Below are positions 52,636 to 60,669 of a stretch of DNA of 64,000 nt, in pieces. The notes beneath the pieces are model-generated. The model had not been told where the DNA came from, searched no databases, and saw nothing but the letters and a program-made list of their open reading frames with translations. The stretch's first letter is position 1, and each line of letters opens with the position of its first letter. Source of the DNA: Herbiconiux flava (GTDB taxonomy: Bacteria > Actinomycetota > Actinomycetes > Actinomycetales > Microbacteriaceae). A program made the position numbers and the translations under genes. The stretch covers positions 2,666,001-2,730,000 of the forward strand of contig NZ_JACCBM010000001.1 in NCBI RefSeq assembly GCF_013409865.1, in the 5' to 3' direction.

Positions 52636-54309
52636 TCAGCCGAGGAGCGCGGTGCGCAGGGTGTCGAGGCCGACGCCGCCGAGGTCGAGGGCGCGGCGGT
52701 GGAACTCCTTGGAGGAGAAGGCCTCCTTCTCGCGGGCGCGGAGGGTGTCGCGCACCTCCTCCCAGATGCGCTGGCCCACCTTGTAGGAGGGGGCCTGGCC
52801 GGGCCAGCCGAGGTAGCGGTTCACCTCGAAGCGGATGAAGGCGTCGTCCATGTTCACGTTCTGGCGCATGAACTCCAGCGCGTACCCGGCGTCCCAGACG
52901 CCCTGGCCGTCGAGGCGCGGCTTCTGCAGGTGCACGCCGATGTCGAGCACGACACGGGCGGCGCGCATGCGCTGCCCGTCGAGCATGCCGAGGCGGTCGG
53001 CCGGGTCGTCGAGGTAGCCGAGCTCCTCCATGAGGCGCTCGGCGTAGAGCGCCCAGCCCTCGGCGTGGCCGCTCGTGCCGGCGAGCTGGCGGCGCCAGGT
53101 GTTGAGCTTGGCGCGGTTGACGACGGCCTGGCCGATCTGCAGATGATGGCCGGGCACACCCTCGTGGTAGACGGTGGTGAGCTCGCGCCAGGTGTCGAAC
53201 TCGGTGACGCCCTCGGGCACCGACCACCACATGCGGCCGGGACGGGAGAAGTCGTCGGTGGGGCCGGTGTAGTAGATGCCGCCCTCGTGGGTGGGCGCGA
53301 TCATGCACTCGATCGCGCGCACCTCCTCGGGGATGTCGAAGTGGGTCGCGCCGAGCTCGGCCACCGCGCGATCGCTGGTCTCCTGCATCCAGACCCGCAG
53401 CGCCTCGGTGCCGTGGAGCTTTCGGGCCGGGTCCTCGTCGAGGAAGGCGATGGCCTCGAGAACGGATGCCCCCGGCTTGATCTCCTCGGCGATGGCCTCC
53501 TGCTCGCGCACCATGCGCCCGAGCTCCTCGATGCCCCACTCGTAGGTCTCGTCGAGGTCGACCGTGGCGCCGAGGAAGCGGCGGGACTGGAGGGCGTAGA
53601 GCTCGCGGCCCACTGCATCCTGCTCACCGGCGACCGGCGCCAGCTCGTTCTCGAGGAACTGGGCGAGCTTCGTGTAGGCCTCGGAGGCCGTCTCGGCGGC
53701 GCGCCCGAGGTCGCGGTGCAGCGCCTCGCCCACGCGGGCGGTGGCCTCGGCGCTCGTGGCGAAGGTGGTGAAGAAGCTGTCGGGGCCCGAGTTGGTGCGG
53801 GCCTGGGCGAGCACCTCGAGCACCTGCCGGCGCGCGGGCACGACGCCCTGGCGCATACCCTCGCGCAGGGTGACGATGTAGCCGTTCACCGCCTCCTCGA
53901 CGGCCGAGAGGCGCTTCGAGACGACCGCCCAGTCGTCTTCGGTCTCGGTGGGCATGAGGTCGAAGACCTCGCGGATGTGCTGGCTGGGCGAGTCGATCAC
54001 GTTCAGGTCGCGCAGGTGCAGGCCGGCCTCGCTGCTCGCCAGGCTGAGCCGCAGCTCGTTCGACAGGTCGCTCTTGGTGACCTCGTCGACCTCGTCGGCC
54101 GGGACGGCGCCGTCGAGCTCGGCGAGCACGGACCTCACGGCGGCGACGTAGCGCTCGTGGCCGGCGGGCGAGAGATCGCCGAAGCGGTCGTTCGCCTCGG
54201 TGCGGCCGATGTAGGTGCCGAGCACCGGCTCGAGCTCCACCACGGTGTCGACCCAGCGCTCGGCGATGCGGTCGATGTCGGTTGCGGGACGTACTGTCGA
54301 ACTGCTCAT
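52636..54309 (-). CDS. DUF885-family zinc metallopeptidase-like protein
   Basis: 557 aa, full length for DUF885. Zinc motif H-E-G-V-P-G-H at residues 382-388, followed by GTSGHAEGWALYAERL, which supplies the third ligand, a Glu. Family members are predicted carboxypeptidase-like enzymes; no signal peptide is visible, so this one is probably cytoplasmic. Its substrate is not known. The ATG lies 6 bases after the -10 of a PafBC-type promoter, so I infer induction by DNA damage. It is first in an operon with DUF4166 and TIGR01777 genes and divergent from the SOS cassette imuA'-imuB-dnaE2. Confidence 0.88.
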   Translation of the reverse strand: MSSSTVRPATDIDRIAERWVDTVVELEPVLGTYIGRTEANDRFGDLSPAGHERYVAAVRSVLAELDGAVPADEVDEVTKSDLSNELRLSLASSEAGLHLRDLNVIDSPSQHIREVFDLMPTETEDDWAVVSKRLSAVEEAVNGYIVTLREGMRQGVVPARRQVLEVLAQARTNSGPDSFFTTFATSAEATARVGEALHRDLGRAAETASEAYTKLAQFLENELAPVAGEQDAVGRELYALQSRRFLGATVDLDETYEWGIEELGRMVREQEAIAEEIKPGASVLEAIAFLDEDPARKLHGTEALRVWMQETSDRAVAELGATHFDIPEEVRAIECMIAPTHEGGIYYTGPTDDFSRPGRMWWSVPEGVTEFDTWRELTTVYHEGVPGHHLQIGQAVVNRAKLNTWRRQLAGTSGHAEGWALYAERLMEELGYLDDPADRLGMLDGQRMRAARVVLDIGVHLQKPRLDGQGVWDAGYALEFMRQNVNMDDAFIRFEVNRYLGWPGQAPSYKVGQRIWEEVRDTLRAREKEAFSSKEFHRRALDLGGVGLDTLRTALLG

Positions 54310-54315
54310 GCAACG

Positions 54316-54337
54316 ACCCTAGGGCACCCCACCGACA
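54316..54337 (-). promoter_or_regulatory. Predicted PafBC-type (RecA-NDp) promoter of the DUF885 operon
   Basis: Minus strand TGTCGGTGG (54337-54329), 7 bases, TAGGGT (54321-54316), 6 bases, ATG. Geometry as for uvrA and uvrB, but without the upstream CGCTC-GAGCG palindrome. Confidence 0.75.
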
Positions 54338-54395
54338 CCGGCGCTGAGGGTTCTTCACAGGCTCCCGGATGCTCTGCACAGCCTCTTCGGCCCGA

Positions 54396-54424
54396 TTGAC
54401 TTCTTCGAACATATGTTCGAACAT
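54396..54424 (+). promoter_or_regulatory. LexA-controlled promoter of imuA'-imuB-dnaE2 with perfect SOS box
   Basis: TTGACT (-35, 54396-54401), 17 bases, GAACAT (-10, 54419-54424). The spacer carries the perfect 16-bp palindrome TCGAACATATGTTCGA (54405-54420), containing the actinobacterial/Gram-positive LexA box CGAAC-N4-GTTCG. LexA bound here would block polymerase directly. The -10 ends 6 bases before the ATG at 54431, so the transcript is probably leaderless. Confidence 0.9.
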
Positions 54425-54430
54425 GGGGCC

Positions 54431-55276
54431 ATGACCGATGCCGCACTCGACGTCTCCTCCCCCGCTTCGGCGGGCGAGGAGATCCGGGCGCTGCAGTCGC
54501 GCATCAGCCAGATGCAGGCCACCAAGCTCGACACCCGGGCGGTGCGCACCCATCCGGCGATCGCGCCGCTGCTGCCCGGCGGTTCGCTGCGCGCCGGCGC
54601 CACCTACTCGGTGGAGGGCTCGACCGCGCTCGTCATGGCATTGATGGCGGGGCCCTCGGCCGACGGCGTCTGGTGCGGCGTCGTGGGCATGCCCGACTTC
54701 GGGGTCGAGGCGGCGGCGCGGTTCGGGGTCGACCTGGAGCGGCTGGCGCTGGTGCCGCATCCGGGAGACGAGTGGCTCACCGTCACCGCGGCGATGGCCG
54801 ACGTGGTCGGGGTCGTCGTCACGCAGGCGCCCGGCCGCGTGCCCGACGCCGCCATGGCGCGGCTGCAGGCGCGCATCCGGCAGCGGGAGGCCACGCTGAT
54901 CGTGCTCGGCGGCTGGCCGCAGAGCGAGGCGACGCTGCGTATCACCGAGAGCTCGTGGACGGGCATCGGCTCGGGTCACGGCTACCTGGCGGGGCGGCAG
55001 GCGATGGTGTCGGTCACGGCCCGCACCGGCAACGGGCGGCCGCGGAGGGGACGGCTGTGGCTGCCCGACGGCGACGAGCTGTTCCGGCCCGTGATGGAGC
55101 TGCCGGGGATGGCGGCGGTGCCGCCTGGCGCGGGTGCTCCGTCCGTCTCTGCTGTTCCGACCGGCGCTGCTGTTCCGACCGGCGCTGCTGTTCCGTCCGG
55201 CGCTGCTGTTCCGTCCGGCGCTGCGGCGTCCGGCGGGGCCGCGCCCCTCCGGCTGCTCCGCGAGGTGAACGGATGA
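54431..55276 (+). CDS. imuA: ImuA'-type (RecA/SulA-like) mutasome protein
   Basis: 281 aa from ATG at 54431; an in-frame ATG at 54413 lies inside the LexA box and is rejected. A degenerate RecA-like fold without a Walker A motif: LPGGSLRAGATYSVEGSTALVMALMAG takes the place of the P-loop. Orthologues accompany imuB and dnaE2 in actinobacteria and are needed for damage-induced mutagenesis. The C-terminal 40 residues hold a tandem repeat AVPTGA/AVPSGA. The stop overlaps the imuB start (ATGA). Confidence 0.85.
   Translation: MTDAALDVSSPASAGEEIRALQSRISQMQATKLDTRAVRTHPAIAPLLPGGSLRAGATYSVEGSTALVMALMAGPSADGVWCGVVGMPDFGVEAAARFGVDLERLALVPHPGDEWLTVTAAMADVVGVVVTQAPGRVPDAAMARLQARIRQREATLIVLGGWPQSEATLRITESSWTGIGSGHGYLAGRQAMVSVTARTGNGRPRRGRLWLPDGDELFRPVMELPGMAAVPPGAGAPSVSAVPTGAAVPTGAAVPSGAAVPSGAAASGGAAPLRLLREVNG
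55151..55222 (+). repeat. 18-bp tandem repeat, four copies, in imuA'
   Basis: Four head-to-tail copies of an 18-base unit; two read GCTGTTCCGACCGGCGCT and two differ by one base (A to T). In frame, it codes AVPTGA/AVPSGA units. Copy-number change would keep the frame. Confidence 0.95.
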
Positions 55277-57060
55277 GCGCGGGGGCGGCCGCCGGGGCCG
55301 TGCGCACGATGGTGCTGTGGTGCCCCGACTGGCCGGTGGCGGCGACGGCCGAGGTTGAGGGGCTGACTCTCGACGACCCGATCGCGGTGATCGAGAAGGG
55401 GCTGGTGTACGCCTGCTCCGAGGGGGCGCGGGCCGACGGGGTGCGCCGCGGTCTGCGGCTGCGGGAGGCGCAGGCGCGGAGCCCCCGGCTGCGCGACTTC
55501 CCCTACGACCCGGTGCACGTCAACCGCGCCTTCGAGCCGCTGATCAGCGCCCTCGAGGAGATGAGCCCGAACGTGCAGGTCATGCGCGCCGGCAGCTGCG
55601 CCCTGCGTGCCCGCGGCCCGAAGCGGTTCTACGGCAGCGAGCACGCGGCGGCCCTCGCCTTCCTCGAGCGCTTCGCCGAGCTCGGGGTCACGGAGGCCCG
55701 GGTCGGCGTGGCCGACGGGCTGTTCGCGGCCGAGCAGGCGGCCCGGCTGCCGGGGGTCGACCTCATCCGCATCGTGCCGGAGGGCGCCTCCCCCGAGTTC
55801 CTGGCCCGGCTGCCGCTGCAGCTGCTGGCCGAGGAGGAGCTCTGCGCCCTGCTCTGGCGCCTGGGCATCCGCACGCTGGGCGACTTCGCGCGGCTGCCGG
55901 CCGAAGACGTGCGGTCCCGTTTCGGCGAGCCGGGGGCGCGGGCGCACGAGCGGGCGAGCGGCACCGACCCGCGGCGGGTGATCCCGCGCATCCCGCCCGA
56001 GGTGCGGGAGAGCGTCAACGCCTTCGAGCCGCCGCTCGAGCGCATCGACCAGATCACCTTCAGCATCCGGGCCGAGGCCGACCGCTTCGTCGGCGACCTC
56101 GCCGCCGCGCGCCTGGTCTGCACCGAGCTGCGCATCGAGATCGCCACCGAGCGAGGCGAGGTGCGGGAGCGCACCTGGCTGCATCCGCGCTGGTTCGGCG
56201 CGAGCGACGTGGTCGACCGGGTGCGCTGGCAGCTGCAGGGCGGCAGCACGATCGAGAGCACGCTCTCGGCCCCGGTCGTGCGGGTGCGGCTCACTGCCGA
56301 GACGGTCGACGACAGCGCGCGCCACGAGACCGGCCTCTGGGGCACGGGCTCCGAGGAGCGCATCCACCACGGCCTCTCCCGTGTGCAGAGCATCGTCGGC
56401 CACGAGGGTGTGCTCACCGCCTCCATCGGCGGTGGCCGCTCACCGCGCGAGCGGCAGCTGCTCGTCCCGTGGGGTGACCGCCCGGCGGCCCCCGTCTCCT
56501 CCCCCGGACGCACCGCGCCCACCATGCCCCGCACCGCGCCCGCGGCGGTGGCGGCACCCAGCACCCGCCTGGCACTGGCCGGAGCCGAGGCCATGATCGA
56601 ATCCCCCGCGTCAGCCACCACCGGCGCGTCAGGCACCACCGGCGCGTCAGGCAAGCCGACATCAGGCAGGCCGGCGTCGGCCGGCGGGCGGCGGCGGGGG
56701 CCGAAGAGCTCGGCCGGATCCGAGGTGGCGCCCTGGCCGGGCAGTCTGCCGCCACCGCTGCCGACCACGGTGTTCGAGCAGCGCCGCCAGGTGCTGCTCG
56801 TGACGGGCCGGAACGAGCTGGTCGACGTCGACGACTCCGGTGGGCTCGTCGGCGTGCCGGCGCGCTTCTCCCCCGACGTCTCCGGCCGGTCGCTCCGCCC
56901 GGTGCAGGCCTGGGCCGGTCCGTGGCCGGTGTCCGAGCGCTGGTGGGACAGCCGCAAGGCCCGCCGCGTCGACCGGCTCCAGCTCGTCGACGCCGACGGC
57001 GTCGCCTGGCTCCTCGCCCTCGACCGCCACCTCTGGTGGGCGGAGGCCCGCTATGACTGA
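55273..57060 (+). CDS. imuB: ImuB, catalytically inactive Y-family polymerase homologue
   Basis: 595 aa. The Y-family fold is recognisable (FEPLISALEEMSPNVQVM, RLGIRTLGDFARLPAEDVRSRFG, little-finger domain about 235-360), but the palm acidic residues are missing: the first motif reads VLWCPDWPVAA and the SxDE site reads SCALRARG. This is normal for ImuB, which recruits DnaE2 to the sliding clamp. A long Ala/Ser/Thr/Pro linker (about 400-500) with an 18-bp tandem repeat precedes the conserved C-terminal region ending WWDSRKARRVDRLQLV and HLWWAEARYD. Confidence 0.9.
   Translation: MSAGAAAGAVRTMVLWCPDWPVAATAEVEGLTLDDPIAVIEKGLVYACSEGARADGVRRGLRLREAQARSPRLRDFPYDPVHVNRAFEPLISALEEMSPNVQVMRAGSCALRARGPKRFYGSEHAAALAFLERFAELGVTEARVGVADGLFAAEQAARLPGVDLIRIVPEGASPEFLARLPLQLLAEEELCALLWRLGIRTLGDFARLPAEDVRSRFGEPGARAHERASGTDPRRVIPRIPPEVRESVNAFEPPLERIDQITFSIRAEADRFVGDLAAARLVCTELRIEIATERGEVRERTWLHPRWFGASDVVDRVRWQLQGGSTIESTLSAPVVRVRLTAETVDDSARHETGLWGTGSEERIHHGLSRVQSIVGHEGVLTASIGGGRSPRERQLLVPWGDRPAAPVSSPGRTAPTMPRTAPAAVAAPSTRLALAGAEAMIESPASATTGASGTTGASGKPTSGRPASAGGRRRGPKSSAGSEVAPWPGSLPPPLPTTVFEQRRQVLLVTGRNELVDVDDSGGLVGVPARFSPDVSGRSLRPVQAWAGPWPVSERWWDSRKARRVDRLQLVDADGVAWLLALDRHLWWAEARYD
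56617..56652 (+). repeat. 18-bp tandem repeat, two copies, in imuB linker
   Basis: Two identical copies of ACCACCGGCGCGTCAGGC, coding TTGASG twice in the disordered linker of ImuB. Confidence 0.9.
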
Positions 57061-57172
57061 CCGCTTCCCCATCCGCCGGGCACCGGCCCGCTACATCAGC
57101 CTGACCATCCGCCGGGCACCCGCCCACCACGTCAGCTCGCCCGCCGGCCGGGCACGAGGGAGGGGACGCTGA
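57053..57172 (+). CDS. Possible 39-aa micro-ORF between imuB and dnaE2
   Basis: 39 aa, starting with an ATG 8 bases before the end of imuB and stopping at a TGA whose final A is the A of the dnaE2 ATG. The coded peptide is very basic and repeats IRRAPARYIS/IRRAPAHHVS, because the DNA carries a 36-bp tandem repeat. It may be a real translational bridge, or chance in a GC-rich spacer with no other stop; I have no homology evidence. Confidence 0.25.
   Translation: MTDRFPIRRAPARYISLTIRRAPAHHVSSPAGRARGRGR
57070..57141 (+). repeat. 36-bp tandem repeat, two copies, between imuB and dnaE2
   Basis: Copies at 57070-57105 and 57106-57141 share CATCCGCCGGGCACC at the start and diverge slightly after. 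A weaker third GCCGGGCAC follows. The period is a multiple of three. Confidence 0.8.
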
Positions 57173-60100
57173 TGGGGTTCAACAATCCCGCGATCCCGTG
57201 GTCGGAGCTCGAGCGCACGCTGTCCGACCGCACCCGGCCCGGGCCGCCGCCCGGCGACGGGGTGACCGAGTCGGCCAAGCGGGCGCCATACGATCCCGAG
57301 GCCGCCGAGAGCGCCCAGCCGAAGGAGCCCGTCGAGCCGGCGGTGCCCTACGCCGAGCTCCACGCGCACTCCAACTTCAGCTTCCTCGACGGAGCGTCCT
57401 CCCCCGAGACCCTGATCGAGGAGGCCGCCCGCCTGCGCCTGAACGCCCTGGCCCTCACCGACCACGACGGCTTCTACGGCATCGTCCGCTTCGCCGAGGC
57501 CGCCGAGAAGCACGACGTCGCCACGGTCTTCGGCGCCGAGCTCTCGCTCGACCTCAGCAAGCCGCAGAACGGCGTCGCCGACCCCGAGGGCTCCCACCTG
57601 CTCGTGCTCGCCCGCCGGAAGGAGGGCTACCACCGCCTCGCCGGCGCCATCACCTCCGCCCAGCTCGCCCCCCAGGCCGAGAAGGGCCGCCCCCTCTACG
57701 ACCTCGACGAGCTGGCCGCCCAGGCCCACGGCGACTGGATGGTGCTCACCGGCTGCCGCAAGGGCCCCGTGCGCCAGGCGCTCGAGTTCGAGGGGGCCGA
57801 CGGCGCCGCCCGCGAGGTCGACCGCCTCGTCGCCCTGTTCGGGCGCGAGAACGTGCTGGTCGAGCTCACCGACCGCGGAGATCCGCTCGACAGCACCCGC
57901 AACGACGCCCTGGCCGCCATCGCCGAGCGGCAGGGCCTCGGCACGGTCGCCACCGGCAACGTGCACTACGCCACCACGAAGCAGCACCGCCTCTCCCAGG
58001 CGCTGGCCGCGGTGCGCGCCCGCCGCAGTCTCGACGAGCTCGACGGCTGGCTGCCCGCCGCCCCCACGGCGCACCTGCGCTCCGGCGCCGAGATGGCCCG
58101 GCGCTTCGCCCGCTACCCCGGTGCCGTCGAGCGCACCGTGGAGGTGGCGGCCGACCTCTCCTTCCAGCTGCGCATGGCGAAGCCGCGCCTTCCTCGGCAG
58201 AAGGTGCCCGAGGGCCACACCCCCATGTCGTGGCTGAGACAGCTCGTGCTCGACGCGATCCCCCGCAAGTACCCCGATGCGAGCGACGACGACCTCGCGC
58301 GCATCGACCGCGAGCTCGCGGTGATCGAGATGAAGGACTTCCCGGGCTACTTCCTCATCGTCTACGACATCGTGCGCGAGGCCCGCAGCCGCGGCATCCT
58401 CTGCCAGGGCCGCGGCTCGGCCGCGAACTCCGCCGTCTGCTACCTGCTCGACATCACCGCGGTCGACGCGATCGCCCGCGAGCTGCCCTTCGAGCGCTTC
58501 CTGTCGAGCATGCGCGACGAGGAGCCCGACATCGACGTCGACTTCGACTCGGAGCGGCGCGAGGAGGTCATCCAGTACGTCTACGAGAAGTACGGCCGCC
58601 GCAACGCCGCCCAGGTGGCGAACGTCATCCAGTACCGCCCCAAGTTCGCGGTGCGGGACATGGCCAAGGCGCTCGGCCACAGCCCCGGTCAGCAGGATGC
58701 CTGGTCCAAGCAGATCGAGCGCTGGGGCCCGGCGGTCGAGAGCGACGACCACGACATCCCCGACGAGGTGATCGCGCTCGCCACCGAGGTGCTGAAGTTC
58801 CCGCGGCACCTCGGCATCCACTCCGGCGGCATGGTGCTCACCGACCGCCCGGTGGGCGAGGTCTGCCCGATCGAGAACGGCCGCATGGAGAACCGCACGG
58901 TGCTCCAGTGGGACAAGGACGACTGCGCCTGGATGGGCCTCGTGAAGTTCGACCTGCTCGGCCTCGGCATGCTCTCGGCGCTGCAGTACTGCTTCGACCT
59001 CGTGAACGAGTCCACCGGCCGGCTCTGGAACCTCGACAGCCTCCCCAAGGAGGAGGAGGCGGTCTACGACATGCTCTGCCGCGCCGACTCGATCGGCGTC
59101 TTCCAGGTCGAGAGCCGGGCGCAGATGGGCACGCTCCCCCGCCTGCAGCCGCGCGCCTTCTACGACCTGGTGGTCGAGATCGCGCTGATCCGTCCCGGTC
59201 CGATCCAGGGCGGGGCCGTGCATCCGTACATCAGGCGCAAGCTCGGGCAGGAGCCGGTGACCTACCTGCACCCGAAGCTCAAGCCGGTGCTCGAGCGCAC
59301 GCTCGGGGTTCCGCTGTTCCAGGAGCAGCTGATGCAGATGGCCATGGCCGTCGGCGACTGCTCCGCAGAGGACGCCGATCTGCTCCGCCGGGCGATGGGC
59401 TCCAAGCGCGGCCTCGAGAAGATCTCGAGCCTGCGCGAGAAGCTCTACGAAGGCATGGCGAACAACGGCATCAACGCGGCCGACTCCGACGTGATCTACA
59501 CGAAGATCGAGGCGTTCGCGAACTTCGGCTTCGCCGAGAGCCACTCCACGAGCTTCGCCCTGCTGGTCTACGCGAGCTCCTGGATCAAGCTGCACTACCC
59601 CGCCGCGTTCCTCGCCGGGCTGCTGCGCGCGCAGCCGATGGGCTTCTACTCACCCCAGACCCTCACGGCGGATGCGCGGCGGCACGGCGTCGAGGTGCGA
59701 CGCCCCGACATCCAGCGCTCCGGCGTGCAGGCCGGGCTCGAACCGGTGCTGCTCTCGGCCGAGCCCGGGGTCGTGGTCGCCGAGACCGGGCTGGACGAGT
59801 GCCTCGGTCGACCTCATCCGGTGCCCAAGGTGTTCGACCGCTCGAAGCCCGACCGCACGGCGGAGCACCGCCGCGACGGGAACGTGGCGGTGCGGCTGGG
59901 GCTCGACGAGGTGACCTCGATCGGCAGCACGCTGGCCGAGAAGATCGTGGCGGAGCGCGACGAGAACGGGCTCTACCTGAGCATGGCCGATCTGGCGCGG
60001 CGGGTCGGGCTGACCACTCCGCAGCTGGAGGCGCTCGCCACAGCCGGCGCGTTCGAGAGCCTCGGGCTGACCAAGCGGGAGGCGCTGTGGGAGGCCGGCA

Positions 60101-60588
60101 ACGCGGCGCAGGAGAAGGCGGAGTACCTGCCGGGCACCTTCGTGTCGGTGCAGCCCCCGCTGCTGCCGATGCTCTCGGCCGAGGAGCAGGTGGTCTACGA
60201 CCTGTGGGCGACGGGCATCTCGCCCGACGATCATCCGCTGGCGCACGCGCGGGCCGAGCTGCGGCGGCGCGGAGCGCTCTCGGTGGGCGACCTCGCGACG
60301 GCGGAGAACGGGCGGCGCATCGAGGTGGGCGGGGTGGTGACGCACCGGCAGCGTCCGGCGACGGCGAGCGGCATCACGTTCATGAACATCGAGGACGAGA
60401 CGGGCATCCTGAACGTGATCTGCGGGGTCGGCGTGTGGAAGCGCTACCGGCGCATCGCGCGCGACTCGCCGGCGCTCGTGGTGCGCGGCATCCTCGAACG
60501 CACCGACGAGGGAATCACGAACCTCGTGGCCGACCAGCTCGAGCCCCTCACCTTGGCGGCCAAGACCTCCTCGCGCGACTTCCGCTGA
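57172..60588 (+). CDS. dnaE2: DnaE2, error-prone DNA polymerase III alpha-type
   Basis: 1138 aa. PHP domain at the N-terminus (AELHAHSNFSFLDGASSPE, about 62-80), polymerase core with catalytic acidic motif PDIDVDFD (about 458-465) and QGRGSAANSAVCY, fingers with FVESHSTSF-like FAESHSTSFALL, then helix-hairpin-helix and OB fold (GITFMNIEDETGILNVI). It lacks the usual DnaE1 C-terminal tail. It synthesises across lesions with ImuB and ImuA'. The first 45 residues are less conserved. It is reached by read-through from the LexA promoter and converges on polA. Confidence 0.95.
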   Translation: MGFNNPAIPWSELERTLSDRTRPGPPPGDGVTESAKRAPYDPEAAESAQPKEPVEPAVPYAELHAHSNFSFLDGASSPETLIEEAARLRLNALALTDHDGFYGIVRFAEAAEKHDVATVFGAELSLDLSKPQNGVADPEGSHLLVLARRKEGYHRLAGAITSAQLAPQAEKGRPLYDLDELAAQAHGDWMVLTGCRKGPVRQALEFEGADGAAREVDRLVALFGRENVLVELTDRGDPLDSTRNDALAAIAERQGLGTVATGNVHYATTKQHRLSQALAAVRARRSLDELDGWLPAAPTAHLRSGAEMARRFARYPGAVERTVEVAADLSFQLRMAKPRLPRQKVPEGHTPMSWLRQLVLDAIPRKYPDASDDDLARIDRELAVIEMKDFPGYFLIVYDIVREARSRGILCQGRGSAANSAVCYLLDITAVDAIARELPFERFLSSMRDEEPDIDVDFDSERREEVIQYVYEKYGRRNAAQVANVIQYRPKFAVRDMAKALGHSPGQQDAWSKQIERWGPAVESDDHDIPDEVIALATEVLKFPRHLGIHSGGMVLTDRPVGEVCPIENGRMENRTVLQWDKDDCAWMGLVKFDLLGLGMLSALQYCFDLVNESTGRLWNLDSLPKEEEAVYDMLCRADSIGVFQVESRAQMGTLPRLQPRAFYDLVVEIALIRPGPIQGGAVHPYIRRKLGQEPVTYLHPKLKPVLERTLGVPLFQEQLMQMAMAVGDCSAEDADLLRRAMGSKRGLEKISSLREKLYEGMANNGINAADSDVIYTKIEAFANFGFAESHSTSFALLVYASSWIKLHYPAAFLAGLLRAQPMGFYSPQTLTADARRHGVEVRRPDIQRSGVQAGLEPVLLSAEPGVVVAETGLDECLGRPHPVPKVFDRSKPDRTAEHRRDGNVAVRLGLDEVTSIGSTLAEKIVAERDENGLYLSMADLARRVGLTTPQLEALATAGAFESLGLTKREALWEAGNAAQEKAEYLPGTFVSVQPPLLPMLSAEEQVVYDLWATGISPDDHPLAHARAELRRRGALSVGDLATAENGRRIEVGGVVTHRQRPATASGITFMNIEDETGILNVICGVGVWKRYRRIARDSPALVVRGILERTDEGITNLVADQLEPLTLAAKTSSRDFR

Positions 60589-60603
60589 CCCCCCTCCTGT
60601 CCT

Positions 60604-60635
60604 GCACCACGTGAAGCGGGGCGGCGGCGTGGTGC
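60604..60635. terminator. Weak hairpin between convergent dnaE2 and polA
   Basis: GCACCACG 60604-60611 pairs with CGTGGTGC 60628-60635, with a 16-base GC-rich loop and no T tract. Confidence 0.4.
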
Positions 60636-60669
60636 CAGGGCCGCCGGGGGCCCGGGCATCGAGGGCGGG

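Noticed and set aside
54413..54430. Upstream ATG (54413) as the imuA' start.
   Set aside because: It lies inside the LexA palindrome and upstream of the predicted -10, so it would not be on the mRNA; ATG at 54431 fits.
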